Shown here one piece after another: positions 16,813-24,594 of a stretch of DNA of 25,845 bases. Within the stretch, counting starts at the first letter, position 1, and every line of letters starts with the position of its first letter. The notes under the pieces are model-generated. The model saw only the letters and a list, made by a program, of their open reading frames with translations, had not been told where the DNA came from and did no database searches. Made by a program: the position numbers and the translations under genes. This DNA is from DATGMS01 sp035303945 (GTDB lineage Bacteria; Bacteroidota; Bacteroidia; Cytophagales; Cyclobacteriaceae), in NCBI GenBank assembly GCA_035303945.1, contig DATGQZ010000031.1, forward strand, positions 1 through 25,845, written 5' to 3'.

Positions 16813-17040
16813 TTAGAGCCCATCGATTGCTTTAGCGAGTTGATGGTCTTTATCAGTCACTATATTTCCTTTGTCGTGAGTGGTCAATTCTATGAATACC
16901 TTATTGTAAACGTTGCTCCAGTTGGGATGATGATTGTGCTTTTCAGCGAGAAAAGCAACTCGTACCATAAAAGCGAATGCTTCTGTAAAGTCAGTAAACT
17001 CAAAGGTTTTCTTTAACTTATTATCCTCTTCTTTCCACAT
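16813..17040 (-). CDS. Pterin-4a-carbinolamine dehydratase (PCD/DCoH family)
   Basis: A 75-residue protein carrying the PCD signature: EKHNHHPNWSNVYNKV (H37, H38), then TTHDKGNIVTDKDHQLA (H55, D63/D65). PCD dehydrates 4a-hydroxytetrahydrobiopterin, recycling the cofactor of aromatic amino-acid hydroxylases. It is shorter than the usual 95-105 residues: the first helix is absent and the protein starts at the strand that begins with the conserved Trp (MWKEEDNKLKKTFEF). The start is real: AAGGA lies at the right distance, and a stop codon lies in frame a few codons upstream. No phenylalanine hydroxylase gene is nearby. It follows DUF493 by 10 bp and is directly coupled to rsmI. Confidence 0.88.
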   Translation of the reverse strand: MWKEEDNKLKKTFEFTDFTEAFAFMVRVAFLAEKHNHHPNWSNVYNKVFIELTTHDKGNIVTDKDHQLAKAIDGL

Positions 17041-17050
17041 AACATTCCTT

Positions 17051-17317
17051 TTAAAGTGAAATTATCCCTTCTATTAATGATGCTCTTCGGTAAACGCTGA
17101 CGATAGCCTCACTGGAAGGCATTAAGGCTTTAATGGTAACGCTGGTATAATTGCCCTTGCTGGATTTCTTTAAGATCATTTCATTGTTGGGCAATAAGGC
17201 CCCGACTTCGTCTTCCTTTCCCACAGCAACAATAAATTTGAACATATACAGCGTCGGGAAAACCGTCTGTGCGTCCAGTTGCTCCTTAAAGGATGCCATA
17301 TCCAACTTCTTGTTCAT
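17051..17317 (-). CDS. DUF493 (YbeD/UPF0250-type) small protein
   Basis: An 88-residue cytosolic protein of the DUF493 family, a small ferredoxin-like (ACT-like) fold of unknown function, seen in FPTLYMFKFIVAVGKEDEVG followed by SSKGNYTSVTIKALMPSSEAIVSVYRRA. The C-terminal tail ends in EGIISL. The frame is open to a TTG at 17326; the ATG at 17317 is preferred, and a second ATG at 17299 preceded by AAGAAG is also possible. It is the first gene of the four-gene run DUF493-PCD-rsmI-IMPase. A TAAATTTG at 17324-17331 sits only 6 bp before the ATG, which would give a nearly leaderless mRNA if it is the -7 box. Confidence 0.85.
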   Translation of the reverse strand: MNKKLDMASFKEQLDAQTVFPTLYMFKFIVAVGKEDEVGALLPNNEMILKKSSKGNYTSVTIKALMPSSEAIVSVYRRASLIEGIISL

Positions 17318-17350
17318 AATTATCAAATTTAAAGCTTATTTATTATACAT

Positions 17351-17390
17351 AAAAAAAAATCCCATTCTCTCTCGAAAATGGGATTTCATT
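17351..17390 (-). terminator. Terminator of the PpiD-like gene
   Basis: A 10-bp stem, AAATCCCATT (17357-17366) with AATGGGATTT (17377-17386), and a 10-nt loop. On the minus strand it runs into an unbroken series of T residues (17359-17351). It separates the PpiD-like gene from the DUF493 operon. Confidence 0.88.
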
Positions 17391-17410
17391 TCTCAGTCGG
17401 TTTTTTTAGA

Positions 17411-19522
17411 CTAAAAGAACTTATATCGGTAATCTTTGACTTCAGCAAGTTCCTCCAAAGCCATCATCACCATGTAGGACGCTCTTTGGGATGAATTCGC
17501 CGTCAACTGATTTTGATATCTGGAATAATCTCCAATTTCTGGTGCAGGAGTAATAGCATTAAGCTTAGCAACGATAACACCGATTTCTTCCTGAACCGGC
17601 TTTGAAATAGCACCTGCTTGTGTCAAACCAAAAATGGTTCCAATTGCTTTAGGAGCGTAGCCTACCCCTGGCAGCACTGTAGCGCTTAATTTTAAATCTG
17701 GTGTATTGCCAAGAGATGCTACGTCACCGAAGACATTTTTCATTTCTTCAAGAGAATTCATGCCTTTGATCTTGTCAGCAATATATTGTGCTTTCTTCTC
17801 ATTGCGCACCATAGTCACTACCTGATCCTGTACATCCTTCAACTCCGCATATCCTTCCTCGGTTTTAGCTGTGAGAAGGGCTACAACATAAGCGTTGTCC
17901 AACTCAAATATCTCGGAGACATCTCCCACACCGGCATCTGTAAACGCCCAGCGAACTACTTCTCTCGCTCCTGTAAGGTTATTGATATTACGTGCGTTTG
18001 GAGAAATACCATGGGCACTGATAATCCTGTAGCCTTCCTGTTCAGCATTGGATCGGAATTCTTTGGCATTCTTTGAATTAGAAGCAAAGAAGTCCGCATT
18101 TCTGAAAATGTCATTTCTGGTGACATCACTCGGTAACAATTCCAACTCAATCGTCGCTAGCTTATATGATAAGGTCTGAGGAAGCTCTGTAACATTGATA
18201 ATGTGGAATCCATATTCTGTCTCTACCAATTGATTGATGATACCAGTAGTCTTCACCGCAAAAGTCGCTTTAGAGAACTCCTCGATAAAATCCTCTTCAG
18301 CAAACCAACCAAGATCACCGCCTCGTTGTGCGGTTCCGTCCTGTCCATATTGCTGTGCAGCGATCGCAAAATTGCCACCGGCACGAACTTCTTCAAGAAC
18401 CTCCTGCGCCTGCTTCCTTACTTCTTCTTTAGCTGCATCATCCAATCCTTGTGTACTCAGTAAAATATGACTCGCTCTCATTCTGGGCGTACCATCAAAC
18501 CTATCGGTAATTTTATATGATACGTAAGATGAGCGACTGGTAAGATATGGACCATAGACAGCGCCCACTTCAGGATTTTCTACATTGGAAGCAAGTTCGT
18601 TAGGGAGCGCCTCTCCGGGTAAGATTGTTCTAAACGGCTGAGCGCCTTCGGAGTTTCTGAAGGCAAACAAAGAATCATTATCGGAGCTTCTTAGCTCTTC
18701 AGTCAACCTTTTAATTTCATTGATAGTAGTAGCAGAATCCTCTGCGCTTGGGGTTAAGCTAAATTGAACATACTCTATATCCCTTGCGTCTGACACTTTA
18801 AACTTCTCCCGGTTTCTTTTGAGGTAGTCCCGCATCTCGCTTTCAGACACAGACACTAATGAATCGGCAACCGCATAGTAAGGAATAAATAAATGAGACA
18901 CGTCCGCTGAAGTGCTAGCCATCTTGTGTTCCATTTTACCCTCGATGGTAGTAGCGTAGTCAGAAGTTCCTAAAAGATTATCATATTTGATTCTTAAACG
19001 GGCATCGGCAAATAATTTCTCCTGCTGCGCCCAAAACGCCTGTTGCTGTGGATCAGCCCCCTGTAGCGACTGCAAGAAAGTAATAAGCTGCTGGCGATCA
19101 AACTCACCTGTTTCGGGATTAGTGAGCTGCTGACGTAATTCAGGAACGATATTCTTTCCTTGCACCATGTCTACCAACTCCGCATCGCTTACTGTAAGGC
19201 CAAGCTCTTCATACTGCTCGGAAAAAACACGTTCTACGATCAACGCCTGCCAAGCCTGCTCACGAATGCTACTCAGCTCGTTTTCTGAGGGATTTCTCCC
19301 GGTATTTTGTTGGAAAGAAAGTTTGGCTTGTTCTACCCGCTGCATGTATTCTTCAAAGGTAATCTCCTCTCCAGCAATTTCACCCACCACGTTCCTATTG
19401 TTGCCTAAAATGGTAGAGTTTGGTCCTAGCAAATCTCCTCCTACGACGAAAAATATTAAACCTACTGCAATCACACCAATTGCGAGACCTGTTCTCTGTC
19501 TGATTTTTTTAATTAAAGCCAT
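17411..19522 (-). CDS. PpiD-like membrane-anchored peptidyl-prolyl isomerase (SurA N-domain, parvulin)
   Basis: A 703-residue periplasmic folding factor anchored in the inner membrane by one helix (LAIGVIAVGLIFFVVGGDLL, about residues 13-32). The N-terminal chaperone domain (about 45-190) contains VVGEIAGEEITFEEYMQRVE, typical of SurA/PpiD. A single parvulin domain at about 344-440 is shown by RASHILLSTQGLDDAAKEE, then GGDLGWFAEEDFIEEFSKA and VETEYGFHIINVTE. A further C-terminal region with a second, degenerate isomerase-like fold follows. PpiD helps newly exported proteins fold on leaving the Sec channel. The overall length is slightly above the E. coli protein. It lies 81 bp after the CNNM/CorC-type gene, with a probable promoter of its own in between and a strong terminator after it. 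Confidence 0.88.
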   Translation of the reverse strand: MALIKKIRQRTGLAIGVIAVGLIFFVVGGDLLGPNSTILGNNRNVVGEIAGEEITFEEYMQRVEQAKLSFQQNTGRNPSENELSSIREQAWQALIVERVFSEQYEELGLTVSDAELVDMVQGKNIVPELRQQLTNPETGEFDRQQLITFLQSLQGADPQQQAFWAQQEKLFADARLRIKYDNLLGTSDYATTIEGKMEHKMASTSADVSHLFIPYYAVADSLVSVSESEMRDYLKRNREKFKVSDARDIEYVQFSLTPSAEDSATTINEIKRLTEELRSSDNDSLFAFRNSEGAQPFRTILPGEALPNELASNVENPEVGAVYGPYLTSRSSYVSYKITDRFDGTPRMRASHILLSTQGLDDAAKEEVRKQAQEVLEEVRAGGNFAIAAQQYGQDGTAQRGGDLGWFAEEDFIEEFSKATFAVKTTGIINQLVETEYGFHIINVTELPQTLSYKLATIELELLPSDVTRNDIFRNADFFASNSKNAKEFRSNAEQEGYRIISAHGISPNARNINNLTGAREVVRWAFTDAGVGDVSEIFELDNAYVVALLTAKTEEGYAELKDVQDQVVTMVRNEKKAQYIADKIKGMNSLEEMKNVFGDVASLGNTPDLKLSATVLPGVGYAPKAIGTIFGLTQAGAISKPVQEEIGVIVAKLNAITPAPEIGDYSRYQNQLTANSSQRASYMVMMALEELAEVKDYRYKFF

Positions 19523-19544
19523 TCTTCTAGTTTTTGAAGTGTCG

Positions 19545-19574
19545 CAAAATAATTACATCCAACTTGAATTTCAA
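19545..19574 (-). promoter_or_regulatory. Probable promoter of the PpiD-like gene
   Basis: On the minus strand TTG (19574-19572), 19 bp, then TTATTTTG (19552-19545), one mismatch from TAnnTTTG. It lies in the 81 bp between the CNNM/CorC-type gene and the ATG at 19522, so the gene can be transcribed separately from the lptC run. Confidence 0.45.
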
Positions 19575-19603
19575 AATATTTCCGTTGGGAATAAATTGCA
19601 GTT

Positions 19604-20884
19604 CTATATTGTGGAGGAATTTATTTTAAGTTTTACGGTATCAATGCGGTAATCTAATTTTGTCACCACGGTAAAAATGTAGGGCCCGATGGTTATGGAT
19701 TCGCCCTTCTGTGGAATCTCCTCGGTCCTCGAAAGAATCAAACCGGAAAGGGTCTCATATTCACCGGTGGGAAGGTTCCAATCGTATTTATCATTGAGAT
19801 AATCTATTTCATGTCTGGCGCTAAGCAAAAATTCCTGATCGGAAATCTTCTGTTCCAACAGATCATCGCTGTCATATTCATCTTCAATCTCACCAAAAAT
19901 CTGCTCGATTACATCTTCCATACTGACAATGCCGCCTGTACCCCCAAATTCGTCCACTACCAAGGCCAGACTTTTGCGCTCGGAAATAAACTGCACCAAT
20001 AAATCATTGGCGAGGGCTGAATCCGGTACTATTATTATGGGTGTGAGAATATCTCTTATTGCCTTAGGCTTTTTGAAAAGCTCCAGGTGATGGCAATAAC
20101 CCACCACCTCGTCAATATTATCTTTGTAGACGATAATCTTGGAATGCCCGCTTTCTATAAAGACATCGCTCAATGCGCTGATGGCCTCATCTATCTCTAC
20201 CGCCACGATTTCGGTTCGCGGCACCATACAATCACGCACCCTGATTGTCTTAAAGCCCACGGCATTTTCAAAAATTTCAGCATCAATTTCTACCTGCGCT
20301 TCACTGCGATCCACCGTTAGGTTTTGCTGGATAAAAGTATTTAAATCAGTTATTTTAAAGACAGGCTTGTCATCACCATACTCCAATCTAAAAATATGCG
20401 AGACTACCCATTTCGAAATTCCCCTTACCACCCATACGATTGGATACATAAGATAATATACAAACAGAAAGGGCACCGCCAAAAATGAAAGCAGCATGTG
20501 GGGATTACGCCTAAAAATACTTTTAGGAACATATTCTGCAGCTATCAGCACTACAAAAGTAGAGAGGAGAACCTGCACAACCAGAACGGACCCTGGGTTG
20601 TCTAAACCTTCAGGCAAGGATGAAAGTATGATGGGCTCAAAAAGATACGCCATAGCTACACCAAACACTACCAGAGAAATAGTGCTTCCTATTAGCGTCG
20701 TTCCAACAAACTGTGATGGCTTGTTGATGAGGTTGGACAAAATCCTCCCGTTCAATGTACCCAATTTACTTTGTAATTCGATATGAAGCCTATTCCCAGC
20801 AATAAAAGCCACTTCAAGACCGGAAAACAACACCAGAGCCAAGAGCGAAAACAAGGCAGTAATCAGAAATTGATGCTCCATCAT
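19604..20884 (-). CDS. CNNM/CorC-type membrane protein (DUF21, CBS pair, CorC_HlyC domain)
   Basis: A 426-residue inner-membrane protein of the so-called hemolysin family, which includes Mg2+/Co2+ transport-related CorB/CNNM proteins. Domains in order are: DUF21 membrane domain (1-185) with FSGLEVAFIAGNRL and AEYVPKSI; a CBS pair (about 210-330) with RDCMVPRTEI and VVDEFGGTGGIVSMEDVIEQ; and a CorC_HlyC domain (about 345-424). The label hemolysin is historical; an ion-transport or regulatory role is likelier. Its ATG overlaps the stop of the small upstream membrane-protein gene by 4 bp (ATGA), showing translational coupling in the lptC run. It is not beside single-strand-binding protein or other gliding genes, so I do not call it GldE. 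Confidence 0.9.
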   Translation of the reverse strand: MMEHQFLITALFSLLALVLFSGLEVAFIAGNRLHIELQSKLGTLNGRILSNLINKPSQFVGTTLIGSTISLVVFGVAMAYLFEPIILSSLPEGLDNPGSVLVVQVLLSTFVVLIAAEYVPKSIFRRNPHMLLSFLAVPFLFVYYLMYPIVWVVRGISKWVVSHIFRLEYGDDKPVFKITDLNTFIQQNLTVDRSEAQVEIDAEIFENAVGFKTIRVRDCMVPRTEIVAVEIDEAISALSDVFIESGHSKIIVYKDNIDEVVGYCHHLELFKKPKAIRDILTPIIIVPDSALANDLLVQFISERKSLALVVDEFGGTGGIVSMEDVIEQIFGEIEDEYDSDDLLEQKISDQEFLLSARHEIDYLNDKYDWNLPTGEYETLSGLILSRTEEIPQKGESITIGPYIFTVVTKLDYRIDTVKLKINSSTI

Positions 20885-21090
20885 CTTTTATGTTTCTTTT
20901 TCAAGGGTTCTCTTTTAGCAGGCTCTTTTTCTGCTTTTTGGGTTTTCCTGAATTTAAACCATAGCAACAACACTACCGCCAACATAAAAACCGGATAGGA
21001 AGCCATTATTCCCTGGGTCCAGGTCACATGGGCGCCGATAATTACCAATGCGGCAGCTAGGGGTAACAATATGATGTCAATACCTCTCAT
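20881..21090 (-). CDS. Small two-helix membrane protein of unknown function
   Basis: A 69-residue protein with two hydrophobic helices (IILLPLAAALVIIGAHVTW and ASYPVFMLAVVLLLWF) and a strongly basic C-terminal tail (KKHKR end, many Lys and Arg). By the positive-inside rule both ends probably lie in the cytoplasm. I do not recognise a family. It starts 12 bp after lptC, and its stop overlaps the start of the CNNM/CorC-type gene by 4 bp, so the three are translated as a unit. The tight packing argues that it is a real gene and not a chance frame. Confidence 0.75.
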   Translation of the reverse strand: MRGIDIILLPLAAALVIIGAHVTWTQGIMASYPVFMLAVVLLLWFKFRKTQKAEKEPAKREPLKKKHKR

Positions 21091-21102
21091 CCACTCAACA
21101 TA

Positions 21103-21627
21103 CTATAGGATATTGTCTATTATCCCGGAAACTTTATCAAACCTGTAACTATTAAAACCTTCATCCGCTTCCATACCAGTACCCTGAATGAGGCGATCTG
21201 GCTCTTCGACGGTAACAAACTTGTCTGTATATATAATTTTTTTGTTAGGGTCCCAAAAAAGCTCTTCTGAGGATAACTTTTGTTCTTTGGGAATGTTATG
21301 AACCCGCACATCCCCCTCACCACGATAGATATTGGTTCTTCGCTCATAAAAGCCTCTATCAGCCCGAATAGTGCTACTCAACTCCCCTGTTTTTTCGTAA
21401 AAATGAATTAGTATGCCTTCCGGAAACTGGATATCACCATTTTGAAAAACAAGTTGTTTGGCTGCCACCAATTTAACCACAACCACGGCGGAATCGCTAT
21501 GTAAAAGCTCAATGTCGTGACCAATTCTCATTGGCCCATCATAAAACTCCAATTGGCTTTTGTCCACATCTTCTCGGCAGGATGCGGCAAATAACAAAGA
21601 CAGTATGAGGAGTCCGATTATTCTCAT
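21103..21627 (-). CDS. lptC: LPS export periplasmic protein LptC
   Basis: LptC links the LptBFG extractor in the inner membrane to the LptA bridge that carries lipopolysaccharide to the outer membrane. The 174-residue protein has a lipoprotein-type N-terminus (LLFAASC, cysteine C17) in place of the transmembrane anchor of E. coli LptC. The conserved LptC core is visible: LEFYDGPMRIGHDIELLHSD, then FPEGILIHFYEKTGELSSTIRADRGFY, IYRGEGDVRV and YTDKFVTVEEPDRLIQGTGME. It is the first gene of a run with the 69-residue membrane protein and the CNNM/CorC-type gene. A TAAATTTG element lies 4 bp before the ATG. No other lpt gene is in the window. Confidence 0.9.
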   Translation of the reverse strand: MRIIGLLILSLLFAASCREDVDKSQLEFYDGPMRIGHDIELLHSDSAVVVVKLVAAKQLVFQNGDIQFPEGILIHFYEKTGELSSTIRADRGFYERRTNIYRGEGDVRVHNIPKEQKLSSEELFWDPNKKIIYTDKFVTVEEPDRLIQGTGMEADEGFNSYRFDKVSGIIDNIL

Positions 21628-21670
21628 TCGACAAATTTACCAATTAATTCCGCTAATTTTATTAGGGATC

Positions 21671-21703
21671 AAATACAAAAAAAAGGCAGCCCGAGAGCTG
21701 CCT
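21671..21703 (-). terminator. Terminator of the TPR-protein gene
   Basis: A 7-bp GC-rich stem, AGGCAGC (21684-21690) with GCTGCCT (21697-21703), and a 6-nt loop. On the minus strand a run of T residues follows. It separates the outer-membrane-barrel/TPR pair from lptC. Confidence 0.85.
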
Positions 21704-21728
21704 CATTTATTAGATGCTTTTTATATAG

Positions 21729-23033
21729 TTAATCTCTAGTTGCAAGCGTCACCGTCTGCCCGATCCAGCAACCTGTGTTAAGGGTTTCACCGACCTGATA
21801 TCCTTCAGTAAACAATTCTTCTTTCGAAGGGAATCGCGCTTTGGCTTGGCTCATGCCTTGGTTATTCCCAGCTTTTGCAAATGCATCATAAGCTGCAATA
21901 AAAATGGAATAATCTTTCACTCGGCTTTGGCCACCTCTACAATCGTTGGTAGATGAGAGGTAAAGGTTTCCTATAATTGTCCAAGCATCTGAAGCCACAT
22001 TGCTACTCAACTCGGCGGCCTTAAGTGCAGAAGTCCTTGCTTGGGCCTTTCGTCCCTGACCGGAATGCAATTTAGCAAGGTCCAAATGCACGTCTGCTTT
22101 CTCGTCATTGGTCTTTGCTAAAGAAAGTGCTTTTTCAAACATTTCTTGAGCCCTGGCAAAATCACCGGTTTGTTGGTATCTTCTAGCAATTACTTGCGAA
22201 GTAGAGAAGGTAGGATCATTCTCATCTATAACTTCAAGCGCAGTCATGAACGCAGGTGTAGTCGTACATTTGTATTGTACGGAATATTGGAAGATCTGCT
22301 GCGCCAATTTCATATTTGAGGGATCAGCCTTCAGCTTTGGACCTAGATTGTTTTCGATGAAATCACAATCTATAATTTCCATATGAATCAATAGTTGATC
22401 CAGCGTTTCCTTATTTTGTGCCACATTGCTTCCTTTAGCTGCTGCTTCGTCTAGTATGGCGTTCAGCTTTTCATACCTTTCTAGAATTTGTTCAGGCGTA
22501 TAGGCTTTGTTATAGGCATAGTTTCTATAAATCAAATCGAAGTAGGCTGCTATAAGATTAGGGTTTACGGTTCCGTTTAACTCCATCGCACGATCAAACA
22601 TATCGGCAGCCTCACCTACTCTTTCCTTATCGTCTTTGTAGAATCTATAGGCATAATACGCTTTATTTTCAATCCACTTTTCTTCATTTTGGTACAGCTC
22701 CTGTCTTTTATCATATAGAAGCATCACAGAGTCTTGATAGACCTCCTTTTGTGCCTCATCTTTGGTTACTTCCGCCGCACCGGCGTACACCTGTACCCCA
22801 TTGATATACAATGCTTCGTTTAGGTCAGGAGCATTGACAAGAAGCCAATGCAGAGGCTTGGTGGCGTTTAGGTATTCTTTAGCTTTCAAGAAGTCGTTGT
22901 AAGCAGCATTATGACCCCTTGCAGTTGCCTCAGCTTGTGAGTCTGACGGCCAGTTCCAGTTGTCTTGTGCTTGTGCGAGTCCTACAATTGCTAAGGACAT
23001 CAATCCCACCAATTTCGCAATTTTCATTTTCAT
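21729..23033 (-). CDS. Exported tetratricopeptide-repeat protein
   Basis: A 434-residue protein with a signal peptide (IAKLVGLMSLAIVGLAQAQ, cleavage after the final AQA-Q region) and a body of TPR-like helical pairs. Recognisable TPR units are ADMFDRAMELNG, then ARRYQQTGDFARAQEMFEKALSLAK, then ADVHLDLAKLHSGQGRKAQARTSALKAAEL (about residues 285-365). It ends with a short tail containing a Cys (GCWIGQTVTLATRD). It probably acts in the periplasm as a binding scaffold; the partner is unknown. The frame is open upstream to 23081, but that would overlap the gene before it and mask the signal peptide, so I place the start at the ATG at 23033 (another ATG follows at 23027). It begins 10 bp after the outer-membrane-barrel gene. 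Confidence 0.82.
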   Translation of the reverse strand: MKMKIAKLVGLMSLAIVGLAQAQDNWNWPSDSQAEATARGHNAAYNDFLKAKEYLNATKPLHWLLVNAPDLNEALYINGVQVYAGAAEVTKDEAQKEVYQDSVMLLYDKRQELYQNEEKWIENKAYYAYRFYKDDKERVGEAADMFDRAMELNGTVNPNLIAAYFDLIYRNYAYNKAYTPEQILERYEKLNAILDEAAAKGSNVAQNKETLDQLLIHMEIIDCDFIENNLGPKLKADPSNMKLAQQIFQYSVQYKCTTTPAFMTALEVIDENDPTFSTSQVIARRYQQTGDFARAQEMFEKALSLAKTNDEKADVHLDLAKLHSGQGRKAQARTSALKAAELSSNVASDAWTIIGNLYLSSTNDCRGGQSRVKDYSIFIAAYDAFAKAGNNQGMSQAKARFPSKEELFTEGYQVGETLNTGCWIGQTVTLATRD

Positions 23034-23043
23034 AGTTGTGAAT

Positions 23044-24327
23044 TTATTCAAATACTCTTTTGTAAAACCAACTGTTATCATTAATGGATATGCCCAATGA
23101 GATCTTGAAATAATTTTCTCTTACCAGACCATTTGCGACGCTGCCTCGGGTTCCGTACTTAAAGGCAATATTCATCAAAGACAAATTGTTCATCGGAATC
23201 GACCCTCCAAAATTAATGCCAATATCACGGATGCTTTTTCCCGAAACTATATATGGTGTTTGCTCATATTCCAGCCCTGCGCGATAGGTTATTCTGTCCA
23301 AAAAGCTGTCCATCGAATATATGTTTGGCACAAATTGAGCTCCCAAACCCACTTTATAGGAGTTTTGAAGTTCATCAGGCTGACCACGGAAGTCTCGGTA
23401 ATCTCTAAAGTCCTGATGTTGAAACTCTAAGCCGATGGCTAATTTATTGATTTTTTCATATGTAATGCCATAACCTAGTTTATTAGGCACTACAATTGAA
23501 CCTTTTACATTATCCGACAGAATGTCTCCTTCCGAATTAGGATCACTGGCCTGCCCCTCATCGGCAACCTTCGCATACTCCGTACCATTAATATTTCCAA
23601 ATATATGGTAAATGGCCCCGAAATTTAAATATTTTTGATTTCCTATTTTTTGCAGATAATGCAGCCCCCCTTTTACAGCCACATCACTTAAACTAAGTCT
23701 TTCATAATATTCAGTAGAAATGCCTACGGGTCTAGATTCAGCATCAGAGAGTGTAAGCAGGTTCGTTCTGATAGTTGAACCAAAGATATAAGATCCATGC
23801 AATCCAAGGTTTAGGTTCTTCAGCAGTTTAAACCCTGTTTGTAGGTAAGCTTCCGTGATCCCGCCATCACCTTGGATGTTGTTCACGGACAACAGGTCAG
23901 AATTATCAACAGGGCTAGTGGCTGAGAGGTTGTAGTTGACGCTACTGATTTGGTTAAGCCCTAGGCCAATAGACCATTTGCCTGGCGCTACAGGAAGCGA
24001 CATGGCTACATAGTTGAATCCTCCCCCATCAAAATGTTGCTTCTGTACTTCCGAAGTGGCAGAAATCCGGCTATAGTTGAAAGCAGCCTGAAAGTTAAAG
24101 GCGGAATTGTTGACCGATAGCGCAGGGTTAACCACATTGACATTAAAACCAGTGCCATAGCTCACACCCAATCCTCCCATGGCCTGATTATGGGTCATCC
24201 CAGAATTATTGAAGTCCCCTAATCCGAATGAGCTGTAGGTAGAAGAGCTGGATTGTGAAAAACCTTCGTTGATGATAAATAAGGCACAAACAAGGCCAAG
24301 TATGTACAGTTTCTTTTTTATAAACAT
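23044..24327 (-). CDS. Outer-membrane beta-barrel protein (FadL/OmpP1-like)
   Basis: A 427-residue protein with a signal peptide (LYILGLVCALFIINEGFSQ) and a mature region made of alternating amphipathic strands, rich in Gly, Asn and aromatic residues. The N-terminus of the mature part (YSSFGLGDFNNSG, then AMGGLGVSYG, then NVVNPALS) matches the pattern seen in Bacteroidota outer-membrane proteins distantly related to FadL/OmpP1. It ends with a strand rich in aromatics (NSWFYKRVFE). No plug or TonB box is seen. The role may be transport of hydrophobic compounds or an assembly function. The frame is open to 24345, but the ATG at 24327 directly precedes the lysine-rich signal peptide start. It forms a pair with the downstream TPR gene. 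Confidence 0.78.
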   Translation of the reverse strand: MFIKKKLYILGLVCALFIINEGFSQSSSSTYSSFGLGDFNNSGMTHNQAMGGLGVSYGTGFNVNVVNPALSVNNSAFNFQAAFNYSRISATSEVQKQHFDGGGFNYVAMSLPVAPGKWSIGLGLNQISSVNYNLSATSPVDNSDLLSVNNIQGDGGITEAYLQTGFKLLKNLNLGLHGSYIFGSTIRTNLLTLSDAESRPVGISTEYYERLSLSDVAVKGGLHYLQKIGNQKYLNFGAIYHIFGNINGTEYAKVADEGQASDPNSEGDILSDNVKGSIVVPNKLGYGITYEKINKLAIGLEFQHQDFRDYRDFRGQPDELQNSYKVGLGAQFVPNIYSMDSFLDRITYRAGLEYEQTPYIVSGKSIRDIGINFGGSIPMNNLSLMNIAFKYGTRGSVANGLVRENYFKISLGISINDNSWFYKRVFE

Positions 24328-24375
24328 TGTGTTTTTTAAGATCAATTCAACCTCGAAGGATTAGATCAGGGACTG

Positions 24376-24405
24376 CAAATATGTAGTCTTTTGCTTAGCT
24401 TTCAA
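24376..24405 (-). promoter_or_regulatory. Probable promoter of the outer-membrane-barrel/TPR pair
   Basis: On the minus strand TTG (24405-24403), exactly 19 bp, then CATATTTG (24383-24376), one mismatch from TAnnTTTG. The predicted leader is about 40 nt before the ATG at 24327. The rest of the 267 bp up to anmK (to 24594) is AT-rich. It probably holds the anmK promoter, but I see no consensus match there. Confidence 0.5.
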
Positions 24406-24594
24406 AGAAATTTGGACGGCCTGTACAAATAAAGCCGGTTGTTCCTTCTGTTGTTGATTGAATGTGCTTCCTGAGTATTTTTAAGCTGGTTAAATGGTTT
24501 TAGCGATTTTAAAATTAACCATTTTGAAAAAAACAATGGCTATTCAACCTTTAAATTTATCTTTACCCCTTCATATTTAACAATCTTTAACCTC

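Noticed and set aside
19167..19652. 161-codon plus-strand frame crossing the PpiD start and promoter
   Set aside because: It is Ser-rich and antisense to the PpiD-like gene, with no start signal or domain.
19604..20884. CNNM/CorC-type protein as the gliding protein GldE
   Set aside because: The domain order fits the wider family, but none of the gliding neighbours is present and the local context is lptC.
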